Shown here piece by piece: positions 34,454 through 43,311 of a stretch of DNA of 64,000 nt. Made by a program: the position numbers and the translations under genes. Below the pieces are notes generated by a model. It was not told where the DNA came from. It saw nothing but the letters and a program-made list of their open reading frames with translations, and did no database searches. Each line of letters opens with the position of its first letter. The stretch's first letter is position 1. This stretch comes from Planctomycetaceae bacterium (GTDB lineage: Bacteria; Planctomycetota; Planctomycetia; Planctomycetales; Planctomycetaceae), in assembly GCA_021732995.1 (NCBI GenBank), contig JAKFWA010000097.1:60455-124454 (forward strand), in the 5' to 3' direction.

Positions 34454-35098
34454 ATGCGGTATGTGAACAATACCTCGACAGAGATTCGTCTCGTGTCTGG
34501 CGATGTCCGAGACGCGTCGGAACGCTTTGTCGTCATCGGCCGTGATCCGCTGCTTCGCAGTCACTATCAACAATTGACGGGCCATCCGTTCCGGAAGCTG
34601 CCGGCCTGGTGGATGCAGGATTGCCCGGTCGATGTCGCTCGTGCAGAAGATCGCAGTCTGCACGTGTTCGCCACAACTTTCCGACCGTCGGATTCAGCTC
34701 GCCGAGTTCCTCAGCAGGTCAAGCGTCTGCAGTCGGCAATTGAATATCCTCTGGCCCGGATGATGGCACTTTGCGATGCGCAAGAAGTCGCGATGACGCC
34801 AATTTCGTGTCGTGCTCCCGACGTTGTCGCGGCTGGCATGGTACGTATTATCTGGGACATCTCGGTAGCGGCCTTCCTCGACGTCTCTGGGCCCTTCAAG
34901 GAAACGAAACCCACTCGTTTCACGATCTACTCCACTACCGATCTGCAGCCATTCATCGACGTTCTTGACCGTGGTCACTATGCGTCTATGAGTCATAGTC
35001 TGTTGTTCAACACTGAAGTACGATTCAATCAGGCGAAGCGCACTCGGTATTTCGCTCGGCGTAAGTTCAAGTACCGCCGCGCGGCGGATGGCTCGTAA
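34454..35098 (+). CDS. uncharacterised protein, 214 aa
   Basis: I do not recognise the family. The protein is soluble-looking, without signal peptide, with a basic C-terminus (RYFARRKFKYRRAADGS). The chosen start ATG 34454 has AGGA eight bases upstream; the open frame extends back through the B3 repeat, which is unlikely to be coding. The protein has a VIGRDPLLRSHYQQLTGHPF stretch near residue 32 but nothing I can tie to a function. It could be a small planctomycete-specific gene. Confidence 0.5.
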   Translation: MRYVNNTSTEIRLVSGDVRDASERFVVIGRDPLLRSHYQQLTGHPFRKLPAWWMQDCPVDVARAEDRSLHVFATTFRPSDSARRVPQQVKRLQSAIEYPLARMMALCDAQEVAMTPISCRAPDVVAAGMVRIIWDISVAAFLDVSGPFKETKPTRFTIYSTTDLQPFIDVLDRGHYASMSHSLLFNTEVRFNQAKRTRYFARRKFKYRRAADGS

Positions 35099-35153
35099 GA
35101 CGTAACGCTGCACCGGGCGTGGCACAGGTGCATCACCACCGCGGGATGTCGGC

Positions 35154-35402
35154 ATGCAACCGGATGATCAGACACTTCCACATGATACTACTCACCCTGC
35201 CGCCGCTGACCGGTTGCAGGGGACGACGTCGTTGTGGCGGAAGAATCCGTGGCTGATCCTGGTCTTCGCAGGCGTCCTGTTGCTCGGCCTGTGGGTGGGA
35301 ATTGGCATCTGGACCGAGCAACGACGCAGCGCGGCTGGGACCTAAAGAGGTCGTGCGACTCCGACGAGAGCGACCAAGAACTCCTCCGTTCACGCCGGAA
35401 TA
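35154..35402 (+). pseudogene. deleted relic of the LRR membrane protein gene
   Basis: The first ~61 codons are almost identical to the start of the gene at 37377 (about five residue differences, same MQxDDQTLPHDT start and same WLILVFAxVLLLGLWVGIG helix). They are then joined directly to the last ~70 bases of that gene. Compared with the intact paralogue, 1244 bases are missing between two copies of GCGGC, and the frame shifts to a stop after two codons. Homology continues a little into the 3' flank. The remaining product would be a 63-residue membrane peptide. Confidence 0.8.
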
Positions 35403-35630
35403 AGGCGGCCACGGCCCGCGGCTCACCATGGCGATCGCGGGGTGGAGCAGCGGCAGAAGTTGCAGTATCAACATCGCTTTGCTCTGCGATCTCGGTAGGC
35501 CGAGTACCGCCAACTGGGGCCACCTGTGGATCATCAGCGACGACCTCTGACCGCTCGCGGTTGCTTATTCATACTCGTTGAAACTTCATCGGCCTGCATA
35601 CTAGACTACGAACGCCAACATGTAGCCCGG

Positions 35631-37124
35631 CTATTGCAATGTTGACGGCCAGACTGGTAGCGCTTTTTCCGGCTTCGGTCCACTTCCGAAAACCAGAACG
35701 TGTCGACCCATGAAGTCGTAATCACAGTCCGAAGTGCCTTCCACGCCGGATACGTTGATCAACGGCATCCGACGTTTGAATGTCCGAACACCCCCAGTGG
35801 TCACTCGCGTGCCACGCAAATCCAGCCAACGCAGGCCAGTTGTTTCAAGCTGCTGGAGACCTTCATCGGTAATCGCTGTGTAGCGGAGATCAAGAGAAGT
35901 TAATTGATTAATCTTGCTCAGCATCAGCAGGCCCTGGTCGGTGATCTGACTGCCAGGGAGTCCCAGATGATACAGTGATTCTTTGCCGCTAAGATGCACC
36001 ACGCCTTCATCTGTAATTGATGAGTTCACAACGCTGAGAGTCTCGAATTGCCCCCGCGCCAGTTCGGCCAGCCATTCGTTGTCGATGTGCGGACCGCCGT
36101 AGAGCGTCAGCCATTTCAAGTTCCGGTCTTCGCAGAGCAGCTTGCACGCCGCGCGTGTCAGACCTCGCGTTTCAATTCGTAAGCTGGTCAGCTCAGGCTT
36201 CGCGAGAAGTTGCTCAAGTCCCTGATCGCTGATGCTGCCGCCTCTCAAGCTCAACATTCTCAGTGTCGCGGGAGAAATTGCATCCTCAATAACTCGATCA
36301 TCAAGATGCGGACTCTCTAGCTCGAGGGACATCAGCGGCAGCGACTTCAGAACGGGCCATGAACCAGCCGTCAGTTGCGTATCTGCCAGTGATACTGACT
36401 TCAAGGCCGGAAACAACATGAGATCCGGTATCTGGTCGTCTGTCAGTTGTGAATTGGACCAGCTCAAATGTGATAGATGGGACAGGCGACGCAGGCCCGC
36501 GATGCCGCCTGACTCCGGTGCCGCGCCATCGAGCTTCAGAGCCTTAAGTTGAGGAAGCTGCGAGAAAGCATCCAGAGCCTTCTGATCAAACGGCCCCTTT
36601 ACTCCCACGAGAGTCGAAAGGCGGCTCTGCTTCTTGATAAGAGCCGCCAAGTGCTGCGGTGTGAGTGTTCTCGCGGGGTAGAAAGAGAGTTCTTCCAAGT
36701 CGTGCGCCTCAATCACCCGCAGTACGTCCTGATCGGACAACGCGGACGGATCGAGAAACGTGAGCTTATTAACGTCAGGTAGTCGATTCAGCAGTTGCAG
36801 TTGCTTGCTGTCTGGAGGCCGAAGAAACGTCACATCCAGATCTTTGTATTCACTGCCGTCCCAATCATCCGGTAGTTCCTTGATGAGCCAGGGCGGAAGC
36901 CACTCAGGCCAGACCACCTGATACCTAATCATGGCGCTGCTTCTAGCGTGCAGTTCCTTAAAGTTCGCTCGGTATTGCCACCTGATCCAGGCGTGAACTG
37001 CCACCCCAAACACCACAATCATAGCAGTGCCGACAACGAGCATTACCCACGGAATCTTCAGCCACGACCACATGGACGCTCGCGGGTGATCAGCGCTGCT
37101 GGGTGAGGTTTCAGAATCCCGCAT
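35631..37124 (-). CDS. membrane-anchored leucine-rich-repeat protein, paralogue 1
   Basis: A 497-residue protein with one N-terminal membrane helix (about residues 22-43) and an extracytoplasmic body of leucine-rich repeats, e.g. LTSLDLRYTAITDEGLQQLE and LTSLRIETRGLTRAACKLL. The repeats are of the 'L-x-x-L-x-L-x-x-T-x-I-T-D-x-G-L' kind common in planctomycete LRR proteins. It is a diverged paralogue, divergently transcribed, of the gene at 37377. I chose ATG 37124 because GGAG lies about nine bases upstream and the length then matches the paralogue (495). Probably a protein-protein interaction scaffold; partners unknown. Confidence 0.8.
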   Translation of the reverse strand: MRDSETSPSSADHPRASMWSWLKIPWVMLVVGTAMIVVFGVAVHAWIRWQYRANFKELHARSSAMIRYQVVWPEWLPPWLIKELPDDWDGSEYKDLDVTFLRPPDSKQLQLLNRLPDVNKLTFLDPSALSDQDVLRVIEAHDLEELSFYPARTLTPQHLAALIKKQSRLSTLVGVKGPFDQKALDAFSQLPQLKALKLDGAAPESGGIAGLRRLSHLSHLSWSNSQLTDDQIPDLMLFPALKSVSLADTQLTAGSWPVLKSLPLMSLELESPHLDDRVIEDAISPATLRMLSLRGGSISDQGLEQLLAKPELTSLRIETRGLTRAACKLLCEDRNLKWLTLYGGPHIDNEWLAELARGQFETLSVVNSSITDEGVVHLSGKESLYHLGLPGSQITDQGLLMLSKINQLTSLDLRYTAITDEGLQQLETTGLRWLDLRGTRVTTGGVRTFKRRMPLINVSGVEGTSDCDYDFMGRHVLVFGSGPKPEKALPVWPSTLQ

Positions 37125-37376
37125 GTTGAACAGCTCCGAGAACTGCTGAGAGACCAGCAAACGTCTAAACACAACCTGGAAGGGCGAGGTTCAACATATT
37201 ACCGCCGGGCGGCACCACTTGCCCGCTTGTGGGCTATCGAGGTGGCGCGGCCGCAGTAAGTTGTTAGCTTACCTTCTTCGCTGTGCGACCCCTGTCTGCA
37301 GAATACAGTCAAACGGGGCCGCACCGCGATGACTCGCAGGGATGGTTCGCTGATTCGTGAGTTTCAGGATGTCGGC

Positions 37377-38864
37377 ATGCAATCGGATGATCAGACACTT
37401 CCACATGATACTGCTCACCCTGCTGCCGCTGACCGGGCGCAGGGGACGACGTCGTTGTGGCGGAAGAATCCGTGGCTGATTCTGGTCTTCGCCAGCGTCC
37501 TATTGCTCGGCCTGTGGGTAGGAATTGGCATCTGGACCGAGCAACGACGACGCGCGGCCATTGAGGAGCTAACGGATCGGTATGGAGTCTATCTGGATGG
37601 CGACGGCGCGCCGCGTTTTCCTGTCTGGTTACCGAACTGGCTGGGGCAGATGTTGCCGCCAGATTGGGCTCATGATGAGCTAATGGTATCAGCAGTCATC
37701 TATCACGGCGATGACGACCGTATCGCGCGCCTGCTTAGGCACGTGGGAGAGCTCGAAGCCGTAAGATTCATCGAAAGCTGCACATTCTCGGACGAGGCGT
37801 TGCTGGAGCTGATTGAAGCTCACCAGTTGAAACACCTCACTTTCAACATGCCGCAGAGCCTGACACCCCGGCATCTCGCCGCGCTCCGACAAAGGGGCGG
37901 CGTGCAAGGTCCGTTCTCGCTTCACGGGCCCTTTAATGAGCAGCATCTGCAGGAACTTAGTCAAATGGCTGGGTTGGAAATATTATATCTCAATGGTCCG
38001 ATCAGCGCGAATGTCGCCTTGTCGGCAACTGGTTGGCCGGCTCTTGGTTTCCTGAAATGGGACGATAGCCAACTCACTGACACGCAATTTGCCATGCTTG
38101 GCACGGCTCCCAAGTTGACTGCACTGCACTTGGAAAAAACTCGACTCACCTCGCGATCCGGACCTCTGCTGGAGCGGATGGCCGTCGACTCTTTGCACTT
38201 GGAGAGCCCCGACGTTGATGACGCCTTGATGGAGAACCTCGGTCGTATTCAGTCGTTGAGTCATCTCCATTTGCCGCACGCAAAGATCACCGACGCGGGC
38301 TTGAAAGCAGTTGCTCAGCTACCGGAGTTGTGGAGCCTCCGAGTCACTGCGCACGACCTCACCGTCTCCTGCGCCCGAAAACTGCGAGAGTGTGCCAAGT
38401 TGCGATTTGTCGTACTTGATACTGACGCGAGCGTCACCGACGACTGGGTTGCAGAACTGGTGCACGAGCGGCTCGAGGGTATTGAGCTGATCAATTCCGC
38501 GGTTACCGATGAGGGCGTAGCAACCATCCAGAAAGTCTGTCCGAATACCAAGAGGCTTTCTTTGGCAGGCAGTCGAATAACAGACCGGTGCCTGCCAACG
38601 TTGAGCCTGATGTTAGAACTGGGACACCTGGACTTGAGCAATACCGCCATCACGGACGCCGGCTTGGAGCAGTTCCAGTTACAAAGCCGGGGCAACCCCG
38701 TTTTTACGTCGCAAATGCTGGATCTTTCCGGCACGCGTGTCACACGTGAGGGCGCGTTGGCCTTCCTGCAACGGAATGGGAACCCTGCATTAGGAGTGCG
38801 GCTGGGCCCCAAAGAGGTCGTACGGCTTCCGCCAAAGGAACGCATGCCGCCCCCTTTCCAGTAG
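37377..38864 (+). CDS. membrane-anchored leucine-rich-repeat protein, paralogue 2
   Basis: A 495-residue protein with an N-terminal membrane helix (about 31-52, LILVFASVLLLGLWVGIGIW) and leucine-rich repeats such as LSHLHLPHAKITDAGLKAVA and LGHLDLSNTAITDAGLEQF. It is the intact version of the relic at 35154 and a diverged, divergently oriented paralogue of 35631-37124. ATG 37377 matches the relic's start and has an AGGATG site. The frame opens earlier (37329) without support. No enzyme motif is seen. Confidence 0.82.
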   Translation: MQSDDQTLPHDTAHPAAADRAQGTTSLWRKNPWLILVFASVLLLGLWVGIGIWTEQRRRAAIEELTDRYGVYLDGDGAPRFPVWLPNWLGQMLPPDWAHDELMVSAVIYHGDDDRIARLLRHVGELEAVRFIESCTFSDEALLELIEAHQLKHLTFNMPQSLTPRHLAALRQRGGVQGPFSLHGPFNEQHLQELSQMAGLEILYLNGPISANVALSATGWPALGFLKWDDSQLTDTQFAMLGTAPKLTALHLEKTRLTSRSGPLLERMAVDSLHLESPDVDDALMENLGRIQSLSHLHLPHAKITDAGLKAVAQLPELWSLRVTAHDLTVSCARKLRECAKLRFVVLDTDASVTDDWVAELVHERLEGIELINSAVTDEGVATIQKVCPNTKRLSLAGSRITDRCLPTLSLMLELGHLDLSNTAITDAGLEQFQLQSRGNPVFTSQMLDLSGTRVTREGALAFLQRNGNPALGVRLGPKEVVRLPPKERMPPPFQ

Positions 38865-38969
38865 GACTAACGCGGCCACCGTCTGCAAGTCTCAAGAGCA
38901 CCAGCAATCGGGTGCAGCCTGAACAACGCAGTTTCACGCGCAATCGACTTCCGCGATCCGCCCGAGGTG

Positions 38970-39803
38970 TCACTGCTTCTTTTTTCCGTACTCTTCTCGG
39001 AACTCGTCCGCCCACTCTTTGGAATAGGTAGAGACTTCTTCGCCTTTGAAGCCGCCGTAGCGGACTGCCATCTGTGATTGGCGAAGCGCTTCGATATCGG
39101 CCTCAATGGTTGCGATCCATGCGCGCACCCTCAATGGAGAACCAAGGGGCCGATCGTCAGGTTTTTTCAGCTCTTGAATCGCCCACTCGCACACCTCGAT
39201 TTGCAGCTCGTATAATTCCTTCGTGCTCCGCTTTTCGCACCACTCCTTAAGCGTCTCCGAGTCATCAGTAATCTCGGGTCGCGACATCCTGGAATGCACA
39301 TTCCGCGCGTAAACATTCCGTGCCGCTGCAGGACCCATCAAAGTTTGATAATATCCCTCGGATAGGTTCTTAAAAATAATGTGTGCACACATACGGCCAA
39401 CGGTCCACGTGTAGGTGTGCCCCGACCACCACTTCAGCGTGATGCAGTAGCGTTCGTCATCAAGATGGCGGACCAGTTCAGGCCACGCGGCTTCGGCGTG
39501 ACGAATCAGTGACTTGGTCGCTTCCCAAACTCGCTCGTCTTCCTTCCAGTCGAACTTGGGATCAAAAATCGGCTGGTGCCGCGAACCGACCAGCTTCGGG
39601 GACGGGTTCCGATTCACCAGAGCCTCAACCAGCGCGCGAGCATCGATCTTCACATCGTCGAACGGAGATTCGATCGACGGCTCCGGCGCCGCAGCTTTGC
39701 GTTCCTGCCCTTTCACTCCGATAGGAAAACATAACACGCACGCGATCACGAGTAGCACGGAAAGCCCGTGACCCGCATTTGCTGAGCGATTGAAACGCAT
39801 CAT
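38970..39803 (-). CDS. exported protein of unknown function, 277 aa
   Basis: A secreted protein: a signal peptide covers about residues 1-33 (SVLLVIACVLCFPIGVKG). The mature part is mostly helical with many charged residues and a few Cys (for example WCEKRSTKELYELQIEVCEW). I do not recognise the family. AAAGG lies six bases before ATG 39803. It stands alone, about 100 bases beyond the convergent LRR gene. Confidence 0.65.
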   Translation of the reverse strand: MMRFNRSANAGHGLSVLLVIACVLCFPIGVKGQERKAAAPEPSIESPFDDVKIDARALVEALVNRNPSPKLVGSRHQPIFDPKFDWKEDERVWEATKSLIRHAEAAWPELVRHLDDERYCITLKWWSGHTYTWTVGRMCAHIIFKNLSEGYYQTLMGPAAARNVYARNVHSRMSRPEITDDSETLKEWCEKRSTKELYELQIEVCEWAIQELKKPDDRPLGSPLRVRAWIATIEADIEALRQSQMAVRYGGFKGEEVSTYSKEWADEFREEYGKKKQ

Positions 39804-39886
39804 CCCCTACCTTTCCGGCCGTGAGGGACGGACTGCGGGAAAACAAAACTATGAACTACGTGCAGACGACTCTGAGCGGCTCTCAT

Positions 39887-40378
39887 TCATGAGTCAAGCA
39901 CGTTGAATAACTGTGGATAAGTCGAGACAAGCTGCTCGGTATGTGTGGAAATAAACTCGCGGAGACCATGTTCAACTTCCGCCATTGTGCCATATGTGCC
40001 TGCCAGCGCGCAATCGTAGTCATCATCCAGATGGTATATCCGAGACCGTTGTTCGTCCGTGATTCCATCCGAATGAGCGATCGCAAATAGAGAGCGCATC
40101 GCACGTCCCGTTGTCATCCGGTTAGACGCAACGAGCAGCCCGATAAATCCGATTTCTGCGGCGACTTTTCGCTCGGCGTCTCTCTGACTCACAGCGTCGA
40201 GAAGCTTCAGCAGGTCATACGGATCAATGTGTTGATTCATCGACAGGTCGATCAATCCTTCCGACGGCGCATCGACGGCGGCAATTTGCCGGTCGGCCCA
40301 GCGCGCAATGTCAGCTTTGGTGAAGTATCCGATGCCGAATCCGATCCGCAACACGTCAGCTTCAACCGCGGCTGTCAT
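39887..40378 (-). CDS. uncharacterised protein, 163 aa
   Basis: A soluble protein of unknown function. It starts MTAAVEADVLRIGFGIGYF with AGGG five bases upstream; a longer in-frame start at 40411 is possible. The body is helical (AEIGFIGLLVASNRMTTGRA in the middle). I see no known domain. It shares its strand with the following VOC gene, 61 bases away, and may be co-transcribed with it. Confidence 0.55.
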   Translation of the reverse strand: MTAAVEADVLRIGFGIGYFTKADIARWADRQIAAVDAPSEGLIDLSMNQHIDPYDLLKLLDAVSQRDAERKVAAEIGFIGLLVASNRMTTGRAMRSLFAIAHSDGITDEQRSRIYHLDDDYDCALAGTYGTMAEVEHGLREFISTHTEQLVSTYPQLFNVLDS

Positions 40379-40439
40379 CGTACCCTGTCCGGGGATGTTT
40401 TTGTGAAACAACGTCCGTGGCAGTCGGACGGCGCCAAGG

Positions 40440-40829
40440 TTACTCGGTCAAGGGTTCGTGAAAGTAGTAACACAGCCCGTCGGGAGCGACGACGAAGAAC
40501 ACCTGGAATTTCTTGCCATCGCGCTCGTCGATGCGCCAATTCGCTGTCGGAGTACTCTTCGCTTCGAGTTCGGCTTTCATCGCTTGAATGTTTGATACCA
40601 GCACCGCGGCACCGTGTTGTCCGGGATCGCCGCCATTGATGGCGAAACCGATCCGCGTGCCGTCGCGTTCGAGAATCACGGTCGGCACCGGCTGCTGGAG
40701 ACGTTCCACTTCGTGCATCCCGAAGTGACTCGAGTACCACCGAGCCGCGACATCAAGATCGCTGACCGGCAATGCCAGTACGTCATCCTGATACGGGTAA
40801 GCCGCTTTGAACTGGGGAATGTTCGACAT
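40440..40829 (-). CDS. VOC-superfamily (glyoxalase/bleomycin-resistance-like) protein
   Basis: A 129-residue protein of the vicinal-oxygen-chelate fold. The N-terminal half has LPVSDLDVAARWYSSHFGM, the usual 'V-x-D-x-x-x-x-x-x-F/W-Y' opening of the beta-alpha-beta unit. The C-terminal half ends FFVVAPDGLCYYFHEP, the usual 'D-P-D-G-x-x-x-x-F-x-x-x' part. Candidate metal ligands include His and Glu in the last strand; the substrate cannot be told from sequence. Confidence 0.82.
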   Translation of the reverse strand: MSNIPQFKAAYPYQDDVLALPVSDLDVAARWYSSHFGMHEVERLQQPVPTVILERDGTRIGFAINGGDPGQHGAAVLVSNIQAMKAELEAKSTPTANWRIDERDGKKFQVFFVVAPDGLCYYFHEPLTE

Positions 40830-41155
40830 CGGGCGTCGCTTTCGGAGGCGTGTTTCAAAGTGCAGAGACTACTCGGGAACTCCTGACGCGCGTAGTACCG
40901 ATCAGGCCATCCATCGCAGCCTGCCGACGAGCGACAGTTCGGCCACGACCAGAGTCGGGGATCACTTGAAACGAGCGGGTTCAGAAACCGCTCTTGTTCA
41001 AATCGGCACGGTTCGAGTACGAGCGTACCAGTTGTGATCGGCCAAAGCCGTTCAGGGGCTTCCGTGAGTTGGGCTCTCCTTAACGGTGGCCGCTTCGGGG
41101 CCGATCGCTTGCCAGTGAAGGCTGTGTATTAAGGGCGTTGAGAAGGAACTGTGCA
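40830..41155. other. divergent intergenic region
   Basis: This 326-base region lies between the VOC gene and the methyltransferase gene, which diverge. It contains a small hairpin (GAGCGG / CCGCTC, 40973-40993) but no convincing gene, promoter box pair or member of the repeat families. Confidence 0.4.
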
Positions 41156-42031
41156 ATGGATTGCGTCTGTCCCATTCTGGAACGTGCGACACCGGTTGAT
41201 GAAGCGGGTTTCAGTCGCGGTTCGTGGTCGCTGGCGCAGTGTCGGGAAACCGGTTTCGTGTTTCTGGCCAATCCCCCCGAGTATTCACAGCTCGAAACCG
41301 AACTCGCCTGGGAGAACACCTCGGAAGCGGAAAGCAAACGACGCGCGCGGGAAGAGCCGATTATGGCTCGGGTCTCGGCGCTCGCCAAAGCGGTGAAACT
41401 GTTCTTATTCCCCAAGCGCAACAAGACGGCGTCACTGGCGCTGGCGGTGGCACAGGCGAACAAGCAGACGGAACGGCTCAACATTCTGGATGTCGGCTGC
41501 GGCTGGGGCAGTCTGCTGGTGGAAATGCACGAGCGGTTTGCCAAAGTTGGGCGAGAAGTGAAGCTGTATGGAATTGAGATCTCCAAACAACTCGCCGCAT
41601 ACTCGGAAAGCAGGGTTGGTCCGCTGGGCGGTAACGTGATTCCCACCAATGCCCTCGACGGCGTCGCGTTCTTCGAGCCAGAGAGCGTGCATATCGTGAC
41701 GATGTGTTCGTTCCTGGAACACGAATGTCGGCCGCTGCGGTTGCTGCGGCAATTACACCCGATTATCGCGCCGGGTGGATCGATCGTGATCAAGGTTCCG
41801 AATTTTGCCTGCTGGAACCGCAAGCTGCGAGGCAGCCGATGGTGCGGATTCCGCTTTCCCGACCACGTGAACTATTTCACGCCCGACACGCTGGCTCGAC
41901 TGGCTGAGGAAGCTGGCTTCACGGTTTCTCGACAACATATTCAGGATCGGTCGCCAATCAGCGACAATATGTATGCGGTCTTAACGAAAGTCTGCACCCG
42001 ACCGGGGCCTGTGGAAGTCGCTGCCGCGTAG
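41156..42031 (+). CDS. class I SAM-dependent methyltransferase
   Basis: A 291-residue methyltransferase of the Rossmann type. Motif I is LNILDVGCGWGSLLVEMHE, the acidic residue after strand 2 is in LYGIEISKQLA, and motif IV-like and motif VI-like parts are VHIVTMCSFLEHE and PGGSIVIKVPN. The ending, HVNYFTPDTLARLAEEAGF, is typical of methyltransferases working on sugars or lipid-linked precursors (the 'H-x-x-x-F-x-x-x-S/T-L-x-x-L-x-x-x-x-G' pattern). The N-terminal ~60 residues contain Cys residues (CVCP) before the Rossmann domain. ATG 41156 has AAGGA eight bases upstream. Substrate unknown. Confidence 0.82.
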   Translation: MDCVCPILERATPVDEAGFSRGSWSLAQCRETGFVFLANPPEYSQLETELAWENTSEAESKRRAREEPIMARVSALAKAVKLFLFPKRNKTASLALAVAQANKQTERLNILDVGCGWGSLLVEMHERFAKVGREVKLYGIEISKQLAAYSESRVGPLGGNVIPTNALDGVAFFEPESVHIVTMCSFLEHECRPLRLLRQLHPIIAPGGSIVIKVPNFACWNRKLRGSRWCGFRFPDHVNYFTPDTLARLAEEAGFTVSRQHIQDRSPISDNMYAVLTKVCTRPGPVEVAAA

Positions 42032-42137
42032 CAACGTGGGGCATGTTTTCAACGTGCCTTCGATCGGAGCGATGCAAGCACGATGAAATCGTGTTTCACG
42101 ACTGCTGACCGCGCTGGTAAGCAGGCAGAACCGGCGG

Positions 42138-42441
42138 CTAGTGCACTTTCACAGCCTGATTGAAGGGTGCCACTCAACGCTGTGCAGAAGCTGGGCAATG
42201 CTGTCCAAGGTGGGCCGCACTCTCCGTGTGCGGGTTTCTTGGGTCCGTCGGCACACGGAGCGTGCCGACCACAAGGCTGGCCACACTCCGAGGACCGAAG
42301 ACCTCCAACAGCCGTCAAATGGCGACCGGCGCCACCCAGAGACGTTTGCTACCAGCTTACCCAACCTCTGAACGGCGTTGGGTGCCACTGGCTTCGCCAG
42401 TGCAGGAATTGGGCACTCAATTCCTTGATGTGACAAAGCAC
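42138..42441. mobile_element. MITE-like inverted-repeat element, copy C2
   Basis: A 304-bp element homologous to C1 (10930-11196) but in inverted orientation. It begins CTAGTGCACTTTCACAGCC and ends with GATGTGACAAAGCAC, imperfect terminal inverted repeats. It carries the same inner core (GCCGCACTCTCCGTGTGCGG and its partner arm) and about 37 extra bases near the right end, including GGTGCCACTGGCTTCGCCAG. No transposase gene is inside. It fills most of the gap between the methyltransferase and FliL-like genes. Confidence 0.8.
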
Positions 42442-42457
42442 GCGCCTGGCCGCTCAA

Positions 42458-43075
42458 TTATCGCTCGATTGTTTTATACTCGCTCAGGATTACGTCGGTG
42501 ACGTAGGCCTGACGCAGGACGCGGTTGATCTCTTCACGGATCAGACGCTTGATAACGCCCAGGCTGGGGTCGTAGAGGTCCTCGAACGAGGCTTTGCGAA
42601 TCAGGCGTTCGACGGCTTCGCGGACGCGGGCTTTCTGCTCGGTCTTGGCGAGGCCTTCAAAGGCGGAATGCTGTTCGGTGGCTACGATTGCGACCAGCTT
42701 GAACTGCACCTGCATGGTGATGTCGGCTGCCGCCTGACGGTTGGTGACGTTGTAGGAGTCGAGTTCGCATTCGGCGAATTGAGATGTCGAGACCGGCTTG
42801 GCTCCGTCACCGTGGCCACTTCCGCCGTGACCGGTTTTTTCACCGTGTCCGCTCGCGGCTTGCTTTTCACCGTGACCGCCGTCGGAATGCGCGGCCGCTT
42901 CGTGTTCTTCGGTGGCCTGCACGGGAGTGGCACCGCTGCCACCGAAGCCGAGGAAGAAGAACAGGACGGCCTCACCAATCATGGCCGCCGACAGAATGAT
43001 GAGCAGCTTGAGCTTACCCTTGGCCGCCGCTGGGGCCGGGGCTGCTTCTGTTTCATCATTGTTATCGTGAGACAT
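42458..43075 (-). CDS. FliL-like flagellar basal-body-associated protein
   Basis: A 205-residue membrane protein like FliL, which supports stator function at the flagellar motor. A single membrane helix (about residues 23-45) is followed by a Gly/His/Glu-rich linker with repeated HGEK/GHG motifs (about 60-95). The periplasmic FliL-type domain then reads DITMQVQFKLVAIVATEQ and KRLIREEINRVLRQAYVTDV, matching the family's C-terminal end. No other flagellar gene is in the window, so the gene is isolated from the usual operon. The His-rich linker is unusual and might bind metal (inference). Confidence 0.78.
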   Translation of the reverse strand: MSHDNNDETEAAPAPAAAKGKLKLLIILSAAMIGEAVLFFFLGFGGSGATPVQATEEHEAAAHSDGGHGEKQAASGHGEKTGHGGSGHGDGAKPVSTSQFAECELDSYNVTNRQAAADITMQVQFKLVAIVATEQHSAFEGLAKTEQKARVREAVERLIRKASFEDLYDPSLGVIKRLIREEINRVLRQAYVTDVILSEYKTIER

Positions 43076-43311
43076 GGACAGGAATCTCCGTCAGAGGCGC
43101 AGCGCGCAAGACAACGAAATATCAGGCAAATTTGGGACACCAATCGCCGTCCGGCAAACGGATTGTGCGGCAGAAGCCGCAACTGAGGCATTCGCCGGAT
43201 GGACTGTTCTGAACAAAGCGGATCGTCCGCCCTGCAACTTGTCGGTGGCTCCTGAGAGACAAGTGCGGTACAGATGCGGCAGACTCCTCATGTCCTGCAT
43301 AAGGATACGTC

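Noticed and set aside
40973..40993. Hairpin GAGCGG / CCGCTC as a terminator
   Set aside because: Short stem, long loop, weak T tract, and it lies upstream of two divergent genes.
42079..42093. Hairpin CACGAT-GAA-ATCGTG after the methyltransferase gene
   Set aside because: Could be a weak terminator, but the stem is only six pairs and the T run has three bases; not strong enough to list.
3719..42441. Short repeats as a possible CRISPR array
   Set aside because: Copies are dispersed over tens of kilobases, occur in both orientations, are palindromic, and have no regular spacers or cas genes.
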